DNA of 33,354 bases, taken from assembly GCA_945877175.1 (NCBI GenBank), contig CAMCRC010000024.1, positions 1 to 33,354 on the forward strand. The letters run 5' to 3'. The DNA is from Klebsiella pneumoniae (lineage in GTDB: Bacteria; Pseudomonadota; Gammaproteobacteria; Pseudomonadales; Pseudohongiellaceae). The notes under the pieces are model-generated. The model was not told where the DNA came from. It did not search any database and saw only the letters and a list, made by a program, of their open reading frames with translations. This document shows, piece by piece, positions 1 through 8,757 of the stretch; position 1 is the first letter of the stretch; the number at the start of each line of letters is the position of its first letter. A program made the translations under genes and the position numbers.

Positions 1-371
1 AGCTGAATGCTGTAGATCGTGCTGGTGACATCTACAACCTGGCCCCGGAAAATATCCGTGGTGCGTTTGATCTCGTCACGCTGCGCACCTGTGGCTTTTA
101 CCTTGATCAGCATCAACTCACGCTCGATGTGCGCACCTTCGGTCAGATCCACCAGCTTCACCACATCCACCAACTTGTTCAGGTGCTTGGTAATCTGTTC
201 AATTTTTCGATCATCGCCCATGGTTGTTATGGTCAAACGCGATAAGGTGTGATCGTCTGTCGGCGCAACGGTCAACGACTCGATGTTGTAATTGCGCTGT
301 GAAAACAGCCCGACAACCCGTGACAACGCACCTGGTTCATTCTCCAGCAACATGGAAATAATATGTCTCAT
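1..371 (-). CDS. ilvH: Acetolactate synthase small (regulatory) subunit, 3' end cut by window
   Basis: Regulatory subunit of acetohydroxyacid synthase, which binds valine and stimulates the catalytic subunit in isoleucine, valine and leucine synthesis. I translated it directly from the minus strand. It opens MRHIISMLLENEPGALSRV, the standard start of the N-terminal ACT domain, followed by GLFSQRNYNIESL and, near residue 100, the beginning of the C-terminal domain. About 123 residues are visible of a family length near 160-165, so roughly 40 are beyond the left edge. The ATG at 371 is one base downstream of the ilvI stop codon, so the two subunits are almost certainly translationally coupled. 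Nothing odd is seen in the visible part. Confidence 0.95.
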   Translation of the reverse strand, partial: MRHIISMLLENEPGALSRVVGLFSQRNYNIESLTVAPTDDHTLSRLTITTMGDDRKIEQITKHLNKLVDVVKLVDLTEGAHIERELMLIKVKATGAQRDEIKRTTDIFRGQVVDVTSTIYSIQ

Positions 372-372
372 C

Positions 373-2121
373 TCAGGTTCTCTCCGTCTTGCTCAGATAC
401 ATGTCTTTCATCGCTCCACCCTTGATGGCCATCGGATACACGTGCTCCATCGGATCCACCATCACGTCGATGAACACCAGACGATCCTTCAATGCAAAGG
501 CTTCTGTCATCTTCTGCTTGAGCTCGGACAATTTCTCGATGCGTACGCCGACATGGCCATACGCTTCGACCAGCTTGATGAAATCAGGCAATGACTCCGC
601 ATAGGTGCTGTGTGAATACCGGCCGCCATACTGCATGTCCTGCCATTGCTTGACCATTCCCAGGGCCTGGTTGTTCAGGCACACGATCTTTACCGGCAAC
701 TGATACTGCAGACAGGTCGCCAGTTCCTGAATGTTCATCTGAATACTGCCTTCGCCAGTCACGCAGACAGAGACGGCATCCGGGAATGCCATCTGCACAC
801 CCATTGCTGCCGGAAAACCGAAGCCCATCGTGCCCAGCCCCCCGGAATTGATCCAGCGGCGTGGCTTGTCAAATTTGTAGTACTGCGCGGCAAACATCTG
901 ATGCTGCCCCACGTCCGAGGAAACATAGGCATCACCCCCGGTTATGTCGTACAGACACTGAATGACCTGCTGCGGCTTGATGACATCGTCGGGCGCAGGG
1001 TTGACCTTCAAGCTGTCTTTCTCGCGCCAGCCATCGATCTGCTTCCACCATTGCTCAATGGCCGGGCGATCCACTTTGGTGTCGGATTGTTTGATCAGCT
1101 CCAGCATTTCCTCAAGGACACTGGTCACTGAACCCACGATGGGAACGTCGGCCATGACCGTCTTCGAAATCGAGGCTGGATCGATATCCACATGGAGAAT
1201 TTTCGCTCCCGGACAGAACTTGGCGATCGAGTTTGTAACCCTGTCATCGAAACGCACACCAATGCCCAGGACCACGTCGCTGAAATGCATGGACATGTTG
1301 GCTTCGTAAGTACCGTGCATGCCGAGCATGCCGAGGAACTGCTTGTCCGTTGCGGGATACGCGCCAAGCCCCATCAGAGTATTGGTGACCGGATAGCCCA
1401 GCACTTTCGCCAGTTCCGTCAGCAAGGCACTGCCGTCACCCAGTACCACGCCTCCGCCTGTGTAAATGACGGGGCGTTTCGCGGCCAGAAGTATCTCCAC
1501 GGCTTTCTTGATCTGCCCGGTGTGACCCTTGCCCGGAACCGAATAGGAACGCAGTTTCACGGACTCTGGATATTGATACTTGAACTTGCGCGACGGATCC
1601 GTGACATCCTTGGGAATGTCGATCACAACGGGTCCGGGGCGGCCAGTAGTGGCAAGATAAAAGGCCTTCTTGACCACCATCGGAATATCTTCCGGATTCT
1701 GCACCATGAAACTGTGTTTCACGATGGGACGGGAAATGCCGACCATGTCAGTTTCCTGAAAGCCATCAGACCCGATCAGAGAACTGTCCACCTGGCCAGA
1801 GATCACGATCATGGGAATGGAATCCATATACGCCGTGGCAATACCGGTGATGGCATTGGTAGCCCCCGGACCGGACGTCACCAGCACCACACCGGGCTTT
1901 CCTGTTGCTCTGGCGTAACCGTCGGCGGCGTGCGTTGCCGCCTGCTCGTGGCGCACCAGAATATGTTCCACCTTGTCCTGTTTGAACAAGGCATCATAGA
2001 TATGCAGTACGGCGCCTCCGGGGTAGCCCCAGATGAACTCAACGCCTTCGTCGTGCAATGCTCGCATGAGCATCTCACCGCCGGATAAATGTTCCACTTT
2101 TTCAAACCTCTGTTCTGTCAT
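373..2121 (-). CDS. ilvI: Acetolactate synthase large (catalytic) subunit
   Basis: Thiamine-diphosphate enzyme that condenses two pyruvates, or pyruvate with 2-oxobutyrate, in the first common step of branched-chain amino acid synthesis. From the ATG at 2121 it has 582 residues, a normal length. The N-terminal domain carries GYPGGA and the [15 protein letters not shown] block with the catalytic glutamate (about residue 59). A central domain follows, and the C-terminal domain has a GEGS...NN cofactor motif and the [11 protein letters not shown] segment typical of IlvI/IlvB. The frame also allows GTG at 2166 and ATG at 2163. I prefer 2121 because it leaves only about 11 residues before the conserved LSGGEML, although no candidate has a strong ribosome binding site. 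ilvH follows after one base. Confidence 0.95.
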   Translation of the reverse strand: MTEQRFEKVEHLSGGEMLMRALHDEGVEFIWGYPGGAVLHIYDALFKQDKVEHILVRHEQAATHAADGYARATGKPGVVLVTSGPGATNAITGIATAYMDSIPMIVISGQVDSSLIGSDGFQETDMVGISRPIVKHSFMVQNPEDIPMVVKKAFYLATTGRPGPVVIDIPKDVTDPSRKFKYQYPESVKLRSYSVPGKGHTGQIKKAVEILLAAKRPVIYTGGGVVLGDGSALLTELAKVLGYPVTNTLMGLGAYPATDKQFLGMLGMHGTYEANMSMHFSDVVLGIGVRFDDRVTNSIAKFCPGAKILHVDIDPASISKTVMADVPIVGSVTSVLEEMLELIKQSDTKVDRPAIEQWWKQIDGWREKDSLKVNPAPDDVIKPQQVIQCLYDITGGDAYVSSDVGQHQMFAAQYYKFDKPRRWINSGGLGTMGFGFPAAMGVQMAFPDAVSVCVTGEGSIQMNIQELATCLQYQLPVKIVCLNNQALGMVKQWQDMQYGGRYSHSTYAESLPDFIKLVEAYGHVGVRIEKLSELKQKMTEAFALKDRLVFIDVMVDPMEHVYPMAIKGGAMKDMYLSKTERT

Positions 2122-2495
2122 GCATGCAAGCCGATGGTCAATGCCATCCAATGGCAATGCCATCACCCAGCTTGGGTGAGCGGCAACATGCTGATCGATT
2201 TACACTTCAGGGATATGTCAGGCAAGGCATGCGTCAATGTCTCGCACACTGCATTGCTTGTTGCCTGACTCTTGGCGGCTCTCCACGCGGTAACGTATCG
2301 GAGCCTAAGGTGGACGTGGTTTGACACCTAAGATTGTCATAGCCCCCGGTACTTTTATGCCGGGGGCAGCTGAGACAGACCGGATGAGGAAGTGGTCAGT
2401 TCAGTATGCAAACAAAAACGAGGGCAATTTTCCCAGCATTTGCTTCAAAGTCAAGCTAATAAAGGGCTGCAGACTGAATCGAAGACCCGACCCGA
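2122..2495. other. Intergenic region between clpB and ilvI
   Basis: No convincing protein gene is present. It contains a strong GC-rich hairpin (2342-2367), a tiny possible leader ORF on the minus strand (2305-2340) and a short inverted repeat CACCCA/TGGGTG around 2163-2177. The ilvI promoter should lie here on the minus strand, but I found no convincing -35/-10 pair. Confidence 0.6.
2342..2367 (-). terminator. Strong hairpin downstream of clpB, terminator-like but without a U tract
   Basis: The arms GCCCCCGG (2342-2349) and CCGGGGGC (2360-2367) pair perfectly over 8 bp, with a possible T-G and A-T extension into the loop. It sits about 130 bases past the clpB stop in the direction of transcription. 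Neither strand has a clear T run after the stem, so Rho-independent termination is uncertain. It could also be part of the ilvI leader. Confidence 0.35.
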
Positions 2496-5087
2496 CTATT
2501 TCTTGCCGAAGATGAAGACATCCTCTCGAACATCCACCACGATGCAATCACCCGCCTCGTAGTCACCCTTGATGACCTGCTGAGCCAAGGGATTCTCAAG
2601 CCATTGCTGTATCGCTCGCTTCAGAGGCCGGGCGCCATAGACCGGGTCGTAACCAAGTCGCGCAATCCTGTCCAGCACGCGCTCACTGACCTCAATGCGT
2701 AGATCATTGTCCTGAAGCCGCTTGTTGAGCAGCGCTATCTGAATGTCGGCGATGCCGCGAATCTGCGACTGCTGCAAGGGGTGGAACACCACTGTCTCGT
2801 CGATCCGGTTCACGAATTCTGGCGAAAAGTGCCGTACCACTACTGAAAGTACCTCAGCCTTCACACGTTCGTAAGCGCGCTCGTCCATGGCGCCGTCGCT
2901 CATCATTTCCTGGATGCGGTCGGAGCCGAGATTCGATGTCATCACGATGACTGTATTGCGGAAATCCACGGTTCTGCCATGGCCATCAGTCAAGCGGCCA
3001 TCGTCCATCACCTGCAACAGGATATTGAAGACGTCCGGGTGCGCCTTTTCTACTTCGTCCAGCAGCAATACAGAGTAAGGACGACGACGGACAGCCTCAG
3101 TCAGGTAGCCCCCTTCTTCGTAACCGACATAGCCTGGCGGAGCTCCTATCAGTCGGGACACCGAGTGTTGCTCCATGAATTCAGACATGTCGATGCGTAC
3201 CATTGCATCATCAGTGTCAAAAAGGAATTCGGCCAATGCCTTGCACAATTCCGTTTTGCCGACACCTGTCGGTCCGAGGAACAAAAAGGAACCGTTCGGC
3301 CGATTCGGATCTGAAAGACCGGACCTTGCACGTCGCACGGCGTTGGCCACAGCATTCACAGCCTCTTCCTGGCCGATGACGCGCTTGTGCAGTGCGTCCT
3401 CCATCGTCAGGAGCTTCTGCTTGTCGCCCTGCAGCATCTTGGCGACGGGAATGCCGGTCCAGCGCGAGACAACTTCAGCTATTTCTTCATCTGTCACGCG
3501 ATTGCGCAGCAAACGCATGTCCTTCATGTCCGTCTGAGCGGAGGCGTCCAGTGTCTTTTCAAGATTCGGAATGATGCCGTACTGCAGTTCCGACATGCGC
3601 GCCAGGTCGCCAGCACGGCGCGCCAGTTCCAGTTCGTTTCGTGCACGTTCCAGATTGCTCTTGATGGACTGGGCACCCTGCACCGACGCCTTCTCGGATT
3701 TCCAGATTTCCTCCAGATCTCCATACTCCGTCTCCAGCTTGCGAATCTCTTCGGCGAGCTTCTCCAGACGCTTGCGGGAAGCCTCGTCCTCTTCCTTCTT
3801 GAGCGCCTCGCGTTCGATCTTCAACTGAATCAGGCGACGTTCCAGGCGATCCATATCTTCAGGTTTGGAATCGATCTCCATGCGGATAAGACTCGCCGCT
3901 TCGTCGATAAGGTCGATAGCCTTGTCCGGAAGTTGGCGATCCGGGATGTAACGTGTGGACAATCTGGCAGCCGCGATGATGGCGCCGTCGGAAATCTGCA
4001 CGCCATGATGCACTTCGTAACGCTCTTTCAGCCCGCGCAGAATGGCAATGGTGTCCTCCTGACTGGGCTCATCCACCAGCACTTTCTGAAAGCGCCGCTC
4101 AAGTGCTGCATCCTTTTCGATGTATTTGCGGTATTCATCCAAGGTCGTAGCGCCCACGCAGTGCAATTCGCCGCGGGCAAGCGCCGGCTTCAGCATGTTG
4201 CCAGCATCCATGGACCCTTCTGCTTTGCCGGCTCCTACCATGGTGTGCAATTCGTCGATGAACAGGATGACGGAGCCTTCCTGCTTCGCGAGCTCGTGGA
4301 GCACGCCTTTCAGGCGCTCCTCGAATTCGCCACGGAACTTTGCCCCGGCAATCAATGATCCCATGTCCAGAGACAGTATCCTCTTGTTTTTCAGCCCCTC
4401 TGGCACCTCCCCATTGACGATGCGCTGGGCCAGTCCTTCCAGAATGGCGGTCTTGCCAACGCCCGGCTCGCCGATCAGGACGGGATTGTTCTTGGTGCGG
4501 CGCTGCAATACCTGAATGGTGCGGCGAATCTCGCTGTCCCGTCCTATCACCGGGTCGAGCTCGCCCTTCTCCGCACGTTCGGTGAGATCAACGCAGAAAC
4601 GCATCAACGCCTGTCTGGATTCCTCGGCGCCAGCATCACTGACAGTTTCACCGCCACGCAGGTTGCCGATGGCATTTTCCAGAGCCTTTTCGCTGACACC
4701 ATACGAGTTGAGCAGTTTGCCGAGTTCGCCTTTGTCACTCAGTGCTGCAAGAATCACGGCCTCACTGGCGATGAATTTGTCGCCTTTCTTCTGCGCGTGC
4801 TTGTCTGCCATGTTGAACAGGCGGCCAAGTTCATTGGACGGCACAACATCGCCGCCATTGCCCTGCACCTTGGGCAGGCGCTCCATGATCTGCTGCAAAC
4901 CCGCACGCAGGTCTGTGATCGTGAACCCGGTTTGCGAAAGCAGTTGCCGCACAGACCCGCCCTTCTGGTCCAGCAGGGCCAGAACGAGGTGAACCGGTTC
5001 GATGAAATTATTGTCATTGCCCACAGCGAGCGATTGAGCGTCCGACAAGGCCGCCTGCAGCTTGCTGGTCAGTTGATCCATGCGCAT
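2496..5087 (-). CDS. clpB: ClpB disaggregase, AAA+ chaperone
   Basis: Cytosolic hexameric ATPase that, with DnaK, pulls polypeptides out of heat-induced aggregates. It has 863 residues, the expected length. In order: N-terminal Clp repeats (about 1-145), first AAA+ module with Walker A GEPGVGKT at 206-213 and Walker B ILFIDE, the ClpB-specific coiled-coil middle domain (about 410-530), second AAA+ module with Walker A GPTGVGKT (about 605) and [13 protein letters not shown], then the small C-terminal domain. The middle domain separates it from ClpA and ClpC. The ATG at 5087 gives [10 protein letters not shown], matching the usual ClpB start, with AGGGGA upstream. It follows rluD-pgeF as in Escherichia coli and has a candidate heat-shock promoter in the gap. 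Confidence 0.98.
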   Translation of the reverse strand: MRMDQLTSKLQAALSDAQSLAVGNDNNFIEPVHLVLALLDQKGGSVRQLLSQTGFTITDLRAGLQQIMERLPKVQGNGGDVVPSNELGRLFNMADKHAQKKGDKFIASEAVILAALSDKGELGKLLNSYGVSEKALENAIGNLRGGETVSDAGAEESRQALMRFCVDLTERAEKGELDPVIGRDSEIRRTIQVLQRRTKNNPVLIGEPGVGKTAILEGLAQRIVNGEVPEGLKNKRILSLDMGSLIAGAKFRGEFEERLKGVLHELAKQEGSVILFIDELHTMVGAGKAEGSMDAGNMLKPALARGELHCVGATTLDEYRKYIEKDAALERRFQKVLVDEPSQEDTIAILRGLKERYEVHHGVQISDGAIIAAARLSTRYIPDRQLPDKAIDLIDEAASLIRMEIDSKPEDMDRLERRLIQLKIEREALKKEEDEASRKRLEKLAEEIRKLETEYGDLEEIWKSEKASVQGAQSIKSNLERARNELELARRAGDLARMSELQYGIIPNLEKTLDASAQTDMKDMRLLRNRVTDEEIAEVVSRWTGIPVAKMLQGDKQKLLTMEDALHKRVIGQEEAVNAVANAVRRARSGLSDPNRPNGSFLFLGPTGVGKTELCKALAEFLFDTDDAMVRIDMSEFMEQHSVSRLIGAPPGYVGYEEGGYLTEAVRRRPYSVLLLDEVEKAHPDVFNILLQVMDDGRLTDGHGRTVDFRNTVIVMTSNLGSDRIQEMMSDGAMDERAYERVKAEVLSVVVRHFSPEFVNRIDETVVFHPLQQSQIRGIADIQIALLNKRLQDNDLRIEVSERVLDRIARLGYDPVYGARPLKRAIQQWLENPLAQQVIKGDYEAGDCIVVDVREDVFIFGKK

Positions 5088-5173
5088 CTTGTGTCCCCTG
5101 GGGAATTCGCGTTCCCGGAAGTGGTGGCATTGCCGCGACCGAGGTCCTCAGTCGCGCGTTTCGATGTGCTCTT

Positions 5174-5201
5174 CAATGCGGGCATAGGGTAGGAATTCAA
5201 G
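5174..5201 (-). promoter_or_regulatory. Candidate sigma-32 (heat-shock) promoter for clpB
   Basis: On the minus strand CTTGAA (5201-5196) is followed after 14 bases by CCGCATTG (5181-5174). The sigma-32 consensus is CTTGAA, 13-15 bases, CCCCATNT. The -35 is exact and the -10 differs at two fixed positions. It lies 12 bases past the pgeF stop and about 85 bases before the clpB ATG, where a clpB-specific promoter is expected. Not tested. Confidence 0.6.
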
Positions 5202-5212
5202 CAGGAAGTGCG

Positions 5213-5986
5213 TCAGCCTTGATCTGGCGCAAGTCCAATGAGACTGACGAAGCGGCCGGTTCGGCTGTTGCGTCGATACGAGTAGTAGTGATCCGCATCG
5301 CAGAAAGTACACAACCCGCCTCCACTGACGGAGGTGACACCGCAGTGTGCTAGTCGCTCACGGGCAAGAACATAAAGGTCCGCAAAATACTTGCCGCCAG
5401 TCTGTGCCGGCCGAAACGCCAGTTCCTGCAAGCGCAGGCGGGAGATTTCATTCGGGCAGGTATCCAGAAAGGCCGCGCGAACTTCCGCACCCACCTCGAA
5501 ATGGCAGGGCCCAATGGCAGGACCGAGCCACACCAGGATATCAGCGCCAGCATCGGGAAATCGCGCAAGAGTCTTCTCCAGAATGCCGGCGGCCAGCCCT
5601 CGCCATCCGGCATGGGCAACGGCGACGCGTTGCCCCGAGCGCGAAGCGAAGAACACGGGCAGGCAGTCTGCCGTCAGAACAGCGCCAGCCATGCCTCGCC
5701 TGTCAACATACACCGCGTCGCCACAGCGCTCCACTGCATCGTCATCAGCATCAACGACAACCGTGCCGTGAACTTGCTCAAGCCATTGCAGCGACATCCC
5801 TTCCGGCAACTCTGACCGAAGCAGCCGGCGATTGAGCAGCACCTTGTCCCGAGCATCATCGACGTGCAGCGCCAGATTGAAGCCGTCAAAAGGTGCATGG
5901 GAAACGCCCCCGTGCCGATTCGACACGCGCGCTATGACGCCGTCCGGCACGGGCCAGTCAGGCACAAGCAATTCGGGGGTGTTCAC
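5213..5986 (-). CDS. pgeF: Peptidoglycan editing factor / multicopper-oxidase-like YfiH (DUF152) protein
   Basis: Member of the YfiH/LACC1 family. In E. coli PgeF corrects peptidoglycan precursors carrying L-serine in place of L-alanine, and other members act on purine nucleosides. It has 257 residues. The family zinc site is visible: His73 in QVHG, Cys108 in TADCLPV and His125 in HAGWRG, followed by GPAIGPCHFEVG and, near the C-terminus, a CTFCD...YYSYRR block. The ATG overlaps the rluD stop by four bases, so the two are translationally coupled, and clpB follows. The exact physiological substrate cannot be read from the sequence; the gene-order match to E. coli yfiH is strong. Confidence 0.92.
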   Translation of the reverse strand: MNTPELLVPDWPVPDGVIARVSNRHGGVSHAPFDGFNLALHVDDARDKVLLNRRLLRSELPEGMSLQWLEQVHGTVVVDADDDAVERCGDAVYVDRRGMAGAVLTADCLPVFFASRSGQRVAVAHAGWRGLAAGILEKTLARFPDAGADILVWLGPAIGPCHFEVGAEVRAAFLDTCPNEISRLRLQELAFRPAQTGGKYFADLYVLARERLAHCGVTSVSGGGLCTFCDADHYYSYRRNSRTGRFVSLIGLAPDQG

Positions 5987-6930
5987 TGGTCCTCGCGCAG
6001 GACGACGAGCAGTGCCTGCATATCATCGGGCAGCGCAGCTTCCCAGCTGAGTTCCTCGCCAGTGCGGGGATGCACAAATCCAAGGCGACGGGCATGGAGC
6101 GCCTGGCGGCAAAAATCCTTGAGTGACTGCGTAAGCGCGCCGCTGCAGCCTCGCGGGATTTGCAGGCGACCACCGTACAGGGGGTCTCCCACCAACGGAT
6201 ACCGAATGTGGCTCATGTGCACGCGAATCTGGTGCGTGCGACCAGTTTCAAGCTGGACGACCACATGGGTATGGGCGCGGAATCGATTCAGCACGCGATA
6301 GTGTGTCACTGCCTCCTTGCCATTTTCGATGACCGCACGTTTCTGCCGGTGTACCGGGTGCCTGCCCAGTGGCAGATCCACGGTACCCCCTGCCGTCATC
6401 ACACCAATCACGATGGCTTCGTACTCCCGCTCCACTTCCCTGCGCTGCAGCTGCTTTACCAGAATGCGATGGGCCTGCAGAGTCTTGGCCACCACCATCA
6501 GGCCGGTCGTGTCCTTGTCCAGGCGGTGCACAATGCCTGCCCGGGGAATTTCCTTGAGCTGCGGACAATGGTGCAACAGGCCGTTGAGGAGCGTCCCCGT
6601 GCGATTGCCAGCTGCGGGATGTACCACGGTATTCACGGGTTTGTTGAGGACGATGACGTCGTCGTCCTCATAAACGATATTCAGGTCTACATCTTCTGGA
6701 GCATGGGCTTCTTCGATGGCAAGCACGGTTTCCAGCACCAGTTTGTCGCCGGCATTGATCTTGTCCTTGCCCCTGAGCAGCTTGCCGTTGACCAGCAGCC
6801 CACCTTCCTTGATCCAGTTCTGCAGGCGTCCCCGGGAATACTCAGGAAACAGGGCAGCGGCTGCCTGGTCCAGGCGGCTGCCATCATGCGTAGGCGGAAC
6901 AAGGGCTTGCAGAGAAATTTTCGTCGTCAT
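5983..6930 (-). CDS. rluD: 23S rRNA pseudouridine synthase RluD
   Basis: Converts uridines 1911, 1915 and 1917 (E. coli numbering) in helix 69 of 23S rRNA to pseudouridine. It has 315 residues. An S4 RNA-binding domain covers about residues 17-75, followed by the RsuA/RluA catalytic domain with HRLDKDTTG at 135-143, whose Asp138 is the expected nucleophile. The RTHQIRVH segment lies towards the C-terminus. Choice of RluD over RluA/RluC rests on the S4 domain, length and the rluD-pgeF-clpB order divergent from bamD. The start at 6930 has GGA seven bases upstream. Confidence 0.94.
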   Translation of the reverse strand: MTTKISLQALVPPTHDGSRLDQAAAALFPEYSRGRLQNWIKEGGLLVNGKLLRGKDKINAGDKLVLETVLAIEEAHAPEDVDLNIVYEDDDVIVLNKPVNTVVHPAAGNRTGTLLNGLLHHCPQLKEIPRAGIVHRLDKDTTGLMVVAKTLQAHRILVKQLQRREVEREYEAIVIGVMTAGGTVDLPLGRHPVHRQKRAVIENGKEAVTHYRVLNRFRAHTHVVVQLETGRTHQIRVHMSHIRYPLVGDPLYGGRLQIPRGCSGALTQSLKDFCRQALHARRLGFVHPRTGEELSWEAALPDDMQALLVVLREDQ

Positions 6931-7070
6931 GAATCCAGATCACTCAAAGCCCCGCCACATGAGCGGGGAACAAACAATACAGCACACCTTGGGTTTGCAT
7001 CGGTTGCTGTGGTTAAATACGGCTCCATCGGAGAAAGGCCGGATCGGTTCGGCTCCTGGACAGGCGGGCG

Positions 7071-7081
7071 GTATTATACCC
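7071..7081. promoter_or_regulatory. Palindromic -10-like element between rluD and bamD
   Basis: GGTATTATACC is a perfect palindrome around one central T, presenting TATAAT on the minus strand (towards rluD) and TATTAT on the plus strand (towards bamD). It is flanked by GCGGG and CCGC. Neither direction has a good -35 at the right distance, so a shared divergent promoter is only a suggestion. Confidence 0.35.
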
Positions 7082-7153
7082 GCTAAAGGCCCTGCAGATT
7101 TCACTAGTTTTCGCCCGCGGCACGGCCGTCGGCATTCCAGAGGTTGTCGTCGC

Positions 7154-8107
7154 GTGAGAATTCTGTTCCTGATAACGCTTTGCCTTGCCTTCGCCTCCTG
7201 CTCCCTTTTCGACGGCGAGGAGCGCGACGAGTTTGCCGGCCTCGACACCGAAGAGCAGTTCTATGTCACGGCACAGCGCCAGCTCAACGCCCGCAACTAC
7301 CGCTCTGCCATAGCAACCTACGAAGCACTTGAGTCGCGTTTTCCCTTCGGCCGCTTCGCTGCTCAGGGCCAGCTGGAGCTGATTTACGCCTACTACAGCA
7401 ATCTCGATCTGGAAGCAGCGAGAACTGCAGCCGACCGTTTCATCCGCCTGCACCCGGACAACCCCAACATCGACTATGCCTACTACATGAAAGGCATGGC
7501 GTCGTTTGCGGAAGACTCCGGTTTCATGGCGCGGTTTCTGCCGACTGACCCTTCGAAACGAGATCCTGGCGGCGCGCGGGACGCATTTGCCGAATTCTCA
7601 CTGCTGCTGGCTCTGTATCCGGACAGTGACTATGCAGCGGATGCCCGTGCCCGCATGATTTTCCTGCGCAACACTCTGGCATCCTATGAGATTCACGTTG
7701 CCAACTATTATCTCGGACGACGCGCCTACGTTGCAGCACTCAATCGCGGACGCTATGTCGTGGAGAACTTCCAGGGCAGCCCGCTGGTGGCAGATGGCGT
7801 GGCGATCATGGTGGAGTGCTATTTGCGCATGGGCCTGGATGATCTGGCGGGCACATCACTGTCATTGCTGAAGTCCAACTTTCCGGAGCATCCTGCGCTT
7901 GACGAAAGCGGCAATTTCATCGTGAGAAACGATGTCACCAACCCCTCTTTGCTGTACACGGCCTCTTTCGGGCTGCTTGGCAGTAATGTCGACAATACTC
8001 CGCTTGCGCCCACTCAACGCCCACTGCAACCTGAGAATCCCGAGATGGAAGCGCCGGAAGAAACACGTTCCCTGCTCAACATACTGACTTTCGGCCTGCT
8101 GGGCTGA
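7154..8107 (+). CDS. bamD: Outer membrane assembly lipoprotein BamD
   Basis: Essential lipoprotein of the BAM complex that inserts beta-barrel proteins into the outer membrane. I start it at the GTG at 7154, preceded by AGAGG; this gives a short lipoprotein signal with a lipobox at FASC and the modified Cys16. TPR-like repeats follow ([40 protein letters not shown]). The protein has 317 residues, clearly longer than the about 245 of E. coli BamD. The excess is a C-terminal tail holding a repeated hydrophobic motif, [12 protein letters not shown] at 265-276 and [12 protein letters not shown] at the extreme C-terminus. It is divergent from rluD and converges with gmhA after five bases. The 13-base palindrome CTGACACTGTCAG spans both ends and may act as a weak terminator. 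Confidence 0.93.
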   Translation: MRILFLITLCLAFASCSLFDGEERDEFAGLDTEEQFYVTAQRQLNARNYRSAIATYEALESRFPFGRFAAQGQLELIYAYYSNLDLEAARTAADRFIRLHPDNPNIDYAYYMKGMASFAEDSGFMARFLPTDPSKRDPGGARDAFAEFSLLLALYPDSDYAADARARMIFLRNTLASYEIHVANYYLGRRAYVAALNRGRYVVENFQGSPLVADGVAIMVECYLRMGLDDLAGTSLSLLKSNFPEHPALDESGNFIVRNDVTNPSLLYTASFGLLGSNVDNTPLAPTQRPLQPENPEMEAPEETRSLLNILTFGLLG

Positions 8108-8112
8108 CACTG

Positions 8113-8697
8113 TCAGTAATTTTCAGGACAGAATTCCCGTTCGATCAGTTCGATCAAAATGTGAATGATCTTGATGTGCACTTCCTGGACGCGATCGGCG
8201 AACGAACTCTGGCCGGCACTGATGTCCACGGTGGCCAGCGCGCCGAGTGCAGATCCTGATTTCCCCGTAAGACTCACCACATTGACACCGTTCTCGCGCG
8301 CAAATTCCGCTGCCTTGATGACATTGCGACTGCTGCCACTGGTGCTGATGGCCAGCAGACAATCGCCGGGGCGGGCACGGGCTTCCAGATATCGGGAAAA
8401 GATGTAGTCGTAACCGAAGTCATTGGCGACACAGCTGATATGCCCCGCATCACTGATGGCGGCCGCCGAAAGGCCACGGCGATTCTGGCGATAGCGGCCG
8501 GTCAGCTCTTCAGCGAAGTGCATGGCATCACTCATCGAGCCGCCATTGCCGCAACTGTAAATGGTCTTGCCGCCATGCAGCGTGGCAATCATCACACTCG
8601 CTGCGCGGGCAATCGCCTCTACATTGCCTGCATCGTTCATGAAGCGATGCAAGTAGTCGCGCGAGTCAGACAGCGTATTGAATATGTGTTCTTTCAC
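8113..8697 (-). CDS. gmhA: Sedoheptulose-7-phosphate isomerase (phosphoheptose isomerase)
   Basis: SIS-domain enzyme that turns sedoheptulose 7-phosphate into D-glycero-D-manno-heptose 7-phosphate, the first step towards the heptose of the LPS inner core. It has 194 residues. Family motifs are SCGNGGSMSDAMHFAEELTGRYR, split here as SCGNGGS at 48-54 and MHFAEELTGRYR from 59 with His60 and Glu64 at the metal site, then HISCVANDFGYD, ISTSGSS, and ADRVQEVHIKIIHILIELIE at the C-terminus. The paralogue DiaA is the main alternative; the metal-site residues and C-terminal block favour GmhA. The start is GTG at 8697, with CAGG nine bases upstream. It lies 60 bases downstream of nadE on the same strand. 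Confidence 0.87.
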   Translation of the reverse strand: MKEHIFNTLSDSRDYLHRFMNDAGNVEAIARAASVMIATLHGGKTIYSCGNGGSMSDAMHFAEELTGRYRQNRRGLSAAAISDAGHISCVANDFGYDYIFSRYLEARARPGDCLLAISTSGSSRNVIKAAEFARENGVNVVSLTGKSGSALGALATVDISAGQSSFADRVQEVHIKIIHILIELIEREFCPENY

Positions 8698-8757
8698 GTG
8701 AGTACCTGTTCAAAAGTTGAATGAAACCGTTTGCGAACGCCATGGTGCCCGGGTCAG

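Noticed and set aside
680-800. GEG instead of GDG in the IlvI cofactor motif
   Set aside because: I recall the same glutamate in Pseudomonas-type IlvI proteins, so it is probably normal for the group rather than a defect.
1192-2088. Long plus-strand ORF (298 codons) opposite ilvI
   Set aside because: It lies wholly antisense to a clear ilvI gene, has no recognisable domain, and its open frame follows from GC-rich codon bias.
3387-4358. 323-codon plus-strand ORF opposite clpB
   Set aside because: Antisense shadow of clpB; composition rich in His, Gln and Leu, with no motif or ribosome binding site.
6716-7153. 146-codon upstream extension of the bamD frame
   Set aside because: It overlaps rluD in antisense and would destroy the lipoprotein signal; the GTG at 7154 has a ribosome binding site and lipobox.
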